From Cristatella mucedo (Eukaryota; Bryozoa; Phylactolaemata; Cristatellidae): a stretch of DNA of 64,000 nucleotides. Below, one piece after another: positions 62,804 to 64,000 of the stretch. Positions within the stretch are counted from its first letter, which is position 1. Each line of letters opens with the position of its first letter. The DNA is taken from the NCBI GenBank assembly GCA_009760855.2, contig WPIO01000013.1, positions 217,501 through 281,500 of the forward strand, read 5' to 3'. The notes beneath the pieces are model-generated. The model saw nothing but the letters and a program-made list of their open reading frames with translations, was not told where the DNA came from and searched no databases. The translations under genes were made by a program, and so were the position numbers.

Positions 62804-62990
62804 TTTTGCGCAGATTCAACAAAAAATGTGCAGGCAGAGCCGATTTTGAACGTTTAGTTTACCTATTACAGAATCACACTTGTTATGCCCATCATTAGTA
62901 AGTTGATTTTATCCTCACTCAATTTAAGAGAGTTTGCGTCCATCCCTGTGACTGCGTCATCAATACATGCATCATAGGAGTTACAGCAAC

Positions 62991-63526
62991 TGTAATAGCT
63001 GAGGAAGAAATATTGCTGGCGTCCTATTAACTTGCATGCCGGCTGATCCGATCTGCCACTGTAATAATAAATATACGATGCTATCTTATATACACACTAC
63101 CATCCGATCGACCAAGATCAACCATTATGTAGAGAACTAACCGTTGCTACAACACCCGGTCGGAAGAAATTTTCCAATACTGTTTGCCATAAAGTCTACG
63201 TATGACTCACAGACCGTGCATGAATGTGGTGCGACGCGGTAGTTGTAACCCTCATGCATTGGCCGAACACCGTTTTTCTGTGAAGCATCCGTAAAGTGCC
63301 TAGAAAGTGATTCAGTTCTGAGTGCAGGGTGCAATGAAAACGAATGCCGTCCGACTCCACTCAGCGGCTCCACTTTCCACTGGCGTCAATGTATTGCACT
63401 TTTTTCAAATATATTCCTTAAACAAAATTTATTAAGATAGTGAAAATATGGTACGGCGTGCGCTCGGTTGTCTGAGTCGATGATATGCACTCGTGTGTAC
63501 GAATTGCAATTACAATTACAGTACGT
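62991..63526. other. Intergenic, unassigned
   Basis: No recognised feature other than a LINE-like scrap gtaaagtgcctagaaagtgattcag at 63291-63315. Confidence 0.4.
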
Positions 63527-64000
63527 ATAATAATAATAATAATGCACCTAATAAAGCGCCCTCAGAGAACTCAATCTCTTTCTAGACGCTTTACATTTGC
63601 TGCAAAGGGAAACGCAATTGAATGGTGAGTAAAATCATGCTTGATAAACAAGCAAATGAATAACATGGTTAGGGAACATAACATGCACAGGGTCAGCATG
63701 CAAGTGTGGTTAGTGACAGCATGCACAGTGTCAGCACGCATAGGCACATCAAGGACGAATCATAGGGACCCACTAAATGCTGTCCTAAATAGTTGTGTTT
63801 TAAGTTCTTTTTAAATGTAGTCAAGTCAGGGGATGTTCTGACGCAAGTCAGGAATGAGTTCCAGGCTTTGGGAGCATACAAACTAAATGCACGGTCTCCA
63901 AAGGCTTTGAGGTTTGTACGAGGTATTGGTAAACTGCTGAATTCCGAAAAACTGGTGGTACAATGCTTGGCCTGATGGGGGAGGAGATCTGAGAGACTGG
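63527..64000 (-). mobile_element. LINE-A 3' part, running off the window end
   Basis: (TAA)n at 63527-63543, antisense 3' UTR, then a C-terminal frame encoding KAWNSFLTCVRTSPDLTTFK. It continues past the window end. Confidence 0.85.

Larger units (their letters stand above)
59884..62990 (-). mobile_element. LINE-A copy that received three later insertions
   Basis: The antisense host copy starts with a TAA-like tail at 59884. It continues at 60215-60849 (3' UTR and C-terminal part), 61018-61181 and 62804-62990 (caggcagagccgattttg; gcgtccatccctgtg). It is interrupted at 59944-60214 by LINE-B (+), at about 60850-61017 by a LINE-A 3' fragment, and at 61182-62803 by LINE-B (-). Confidence 0.75.

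Overview
This is a repeat-rich nuclear segment of an animal genome, most likely an invertebrate whose lineage I cannot fix. Supporting signs are spliced genes with GT-AG introns, an animal-type SNF2 ATPase (TTF2/lodestar), SOCS-box (Cullin-5 adaptor) proteins, two nuclear tRNA-Asn genes with Pol III terminators, L2-like LINEs, tRNA-derived SINEs and hAT transposons. Nothing suggests bacterial or organellar DNA. The long (GA)n, (GT)n, (CT)n and (CA)n tracts produce open frames on both strands that are not genes.

Layout. Positions 1-17,149 hold the last six coding exons of TTF2 on the + strand (265 codons including stop). They encode the C-terminal helicase lobe, interrupted by introns full of microsatellites, LINE and SINE copies; the final exon lies 8.4 kb beyond the previous one. 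Convergent to it on the - strand is a two-exon gene (18,409-23,363) for a predicted N-myristoylated, beta-propeller-like, SOCS-box protein of 458 aa (copy A). A second, intact paralogue of 472 aa with the same intron phase (copy B) lies at 38,325-46,408 on the same strand. Copy B ends its exon 1 side in a CpG-rich, G-quadruplex-prone region.

Between and beyond the pair lie mobile elements. A 2.7 kb hAT element (30,058-32,757) has an 8-bp target duplication and a lightly broken transposase. A 2.2 kb hAT element (47,909-50,084) has an 8-bp target duplication and a heavily decayed BED-finger transposase. A 180-bp MITE with TGTA duplications sits inside a larger inverted repeat at 34.3-35.2 kb. 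There are two LINE families: family A has TAA/ATT tails and family B has ATTAC-type tails. There are two tRNA-derived SINE families: SINE-1 carries a 3' end like that of LINE-A, and SINE-2 has a distinct 3' tail. From 53.5 kb to the end the window holds the two tRNA-Asn genes and a stack of nested LINE insertions.

Functionally, TTF2 is an ATP-dependent DNA translocase that releases RNA polymerase II transcripts. The SOCS-box pair would act as substrate receptors of Elongin BC-Cullin-5 ubiquitin ligases, perhaps held at membranes by an N-terminal myristate. There is no operon. The most noteworthy biology is the SOCS pair: the propeller/SOCS part is nearly identical between copies, the N-terminus is strongly diverged, and homology stops abruptly one codon after the SOCS box. 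All homology statements come from reading the translations by eye; no database search was run.
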